A stretch of 7,061 bases of DNA from Patescibacteria group bacterium (lineage in GTDB: Bacteria > Patescibacteriota > Minisyncoccia > Minisyncoccales > S141-161), in contig WFWQ01000024.1 in the NCBI GenBank assembly GCA_015491015.1, positions 1 to 7,061 on the forward strand, read 5' to 3'. Positions 6,842-7,061 of the stretch are shown here, in pieces. Below the pieces are notes generated by a model. The model ran no database searches. It saw only the letters and a list, made by a program, of their open reading frames with translations, and had not been told where the DNA came from. The position numbers were made by a program, and so were the translations under genes. Positions within the stretch are counted from its first letter, which is position 1. Each line of letters opens with the position of its first letter.

Positions 6842-7061
6842 ATTCTAAAAAGTTAAAAAGTTTTAAAAGCTCAGTTTTAAACTTTTGTTCGTGATCTTTT
6901 AAAAAGAAAAGATTAAAGAAAGTCTTCAAGTTTCCTTTAAATCTATTCTTACAAGCTGAACATAAAAAGTCTCCTTCTTCGGTAACCCAGAGGATCTCTT
7001 CTTTATCTAAAATATTTTGCCTACAAACTGCACATTTTTCAAGTAATTCTAAGTATTTAAG
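6831..7061 (-). CDS. recO: C-terminal end of a zinc-ribbon protein, probably DNA repair protein RecO (5' end outside the window)
   Basis: The minus-strand frame is open from the window edge at 7061 to TAG at 6833-6831, giving 76 residues. It holds LEKCAVC and DFLCSACK, a four-cysteine site C10-x2-C13 and C34-x2-C37 with EEG just before the second pair, followed by a Phe/Leu/Lys-rich helical tail. RecO proteins with a zinc site carry this pattern in the C-terminal half (a Leu-rich helix, CxxC, a short hairpin with E-x-G, CxxC, then helices). RecO helps RecA load in RecFOR recombination repair. Neighbourhood supports this: recO commonly lies directly upstream of glycyl-tRNA synthetase genes. 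Against it, only 39 residues follow the last cysteine, about half of what I expect from Bacillus-like RecO, and the defining N-terminal OB fold is outside the window. Alternative: another small zinc-ribbon protein. The gene overlaps the next start by 11 bp. Confidence 0.6.
   Translation of the reverse strand, partial: LKYLELLEKCAVCRQNILDKEEILWVTEEGDFLCSACKNRFKGNLKTFFNLFFLKDHEQKFKTELLKLFNFLEYAN

Noticed and set aside
1..7061. The word AGCTAA (TTAGCT on the coding strand) recurs far more often than base composition would predict, suggesting a possible regulatory or uptake-type repeat.
   Set aside because: In nearly every case I read in frame it is the codon pair TTA GCT for Leu-Ala (for example ELAKE, GLAN, ALAK, HLALG, TLALT). 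Preferred codons plus common Leu-Ala pairs explain it.
1..7061. Possible recoding of TGA (as Gly or Trp) known from some Patescibacteria and mycoplasmas.
   Set aside because: All frames are full length without in-frame TGA, and tryptophan is TGG; the five visible stops are TAA or TAG. TGA is simply not used as a stop here, which is too few cases to mean anything.

Overview
The window is AT-rich (about one third G+C by eye). It is completely filled by six genes, all on the minus strand, so transcription runs from high to low coordinates. Gene content, the short class-II glycyl-tRNA synthetase and the style of the methionyl-tRNA synthetase point to a bacterium of the Candidate Phyla Radiation (Patescibacteria, most like Parcubacteria). 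This assignment rests on family recognition from memory, not on a search. The genetic code looks standard: every long frame runs without an internal TGA, tryptophan is TGG, and the five visible stops are TAA or TAG. Proteins are rich in Lys and Glu, and arginine is almost always AGA or AGG (14 of 16 in the metG part). This fits an AT-rich genome and might hint at a warm habitat, but does not prove it.

Layout in transcription order: the 3' end of a zinc-ribbon gene, probably recO (7061-6831, start outside the window); a membrane-anchored protein of about four beta-sandwich repeats, function unknown (6841-5174); glycyl-tRNA synthetase (5167-3752); a single M16-family zinc peptidase (3767-2505); an AI-2E/PerM-type membrane permease (about 2503-1430); and methionyl-tRNA synthetase (1412-1, C-terminal end outside the window).

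The genes are packed very tightly. There are overlaps of 11 and 16 bp, a stop and start one base apart, and gaps of 6 and 17 bp. No space is left for an internal promoter or terminator, and strong Shine-Dalgarno sequences are missing before most starts. The simplest reading is one polycistronic operon with translational coupling. The order recO - X - glyS recalls the recO-glyQ-glyS neighbourhood of other bacteria and supports the recO call. The operon combines translation (two synthetases) and DNA repair with two envelope or quality-control genes.

I see no CRISPR array, mobile element, tRNA, rRNA or defence system. The least understood item is the repeat-containing surface protein placed between recO and glyS. 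The rest is ordinary housekeeping content with some notable sequence variants in the two synthetases.
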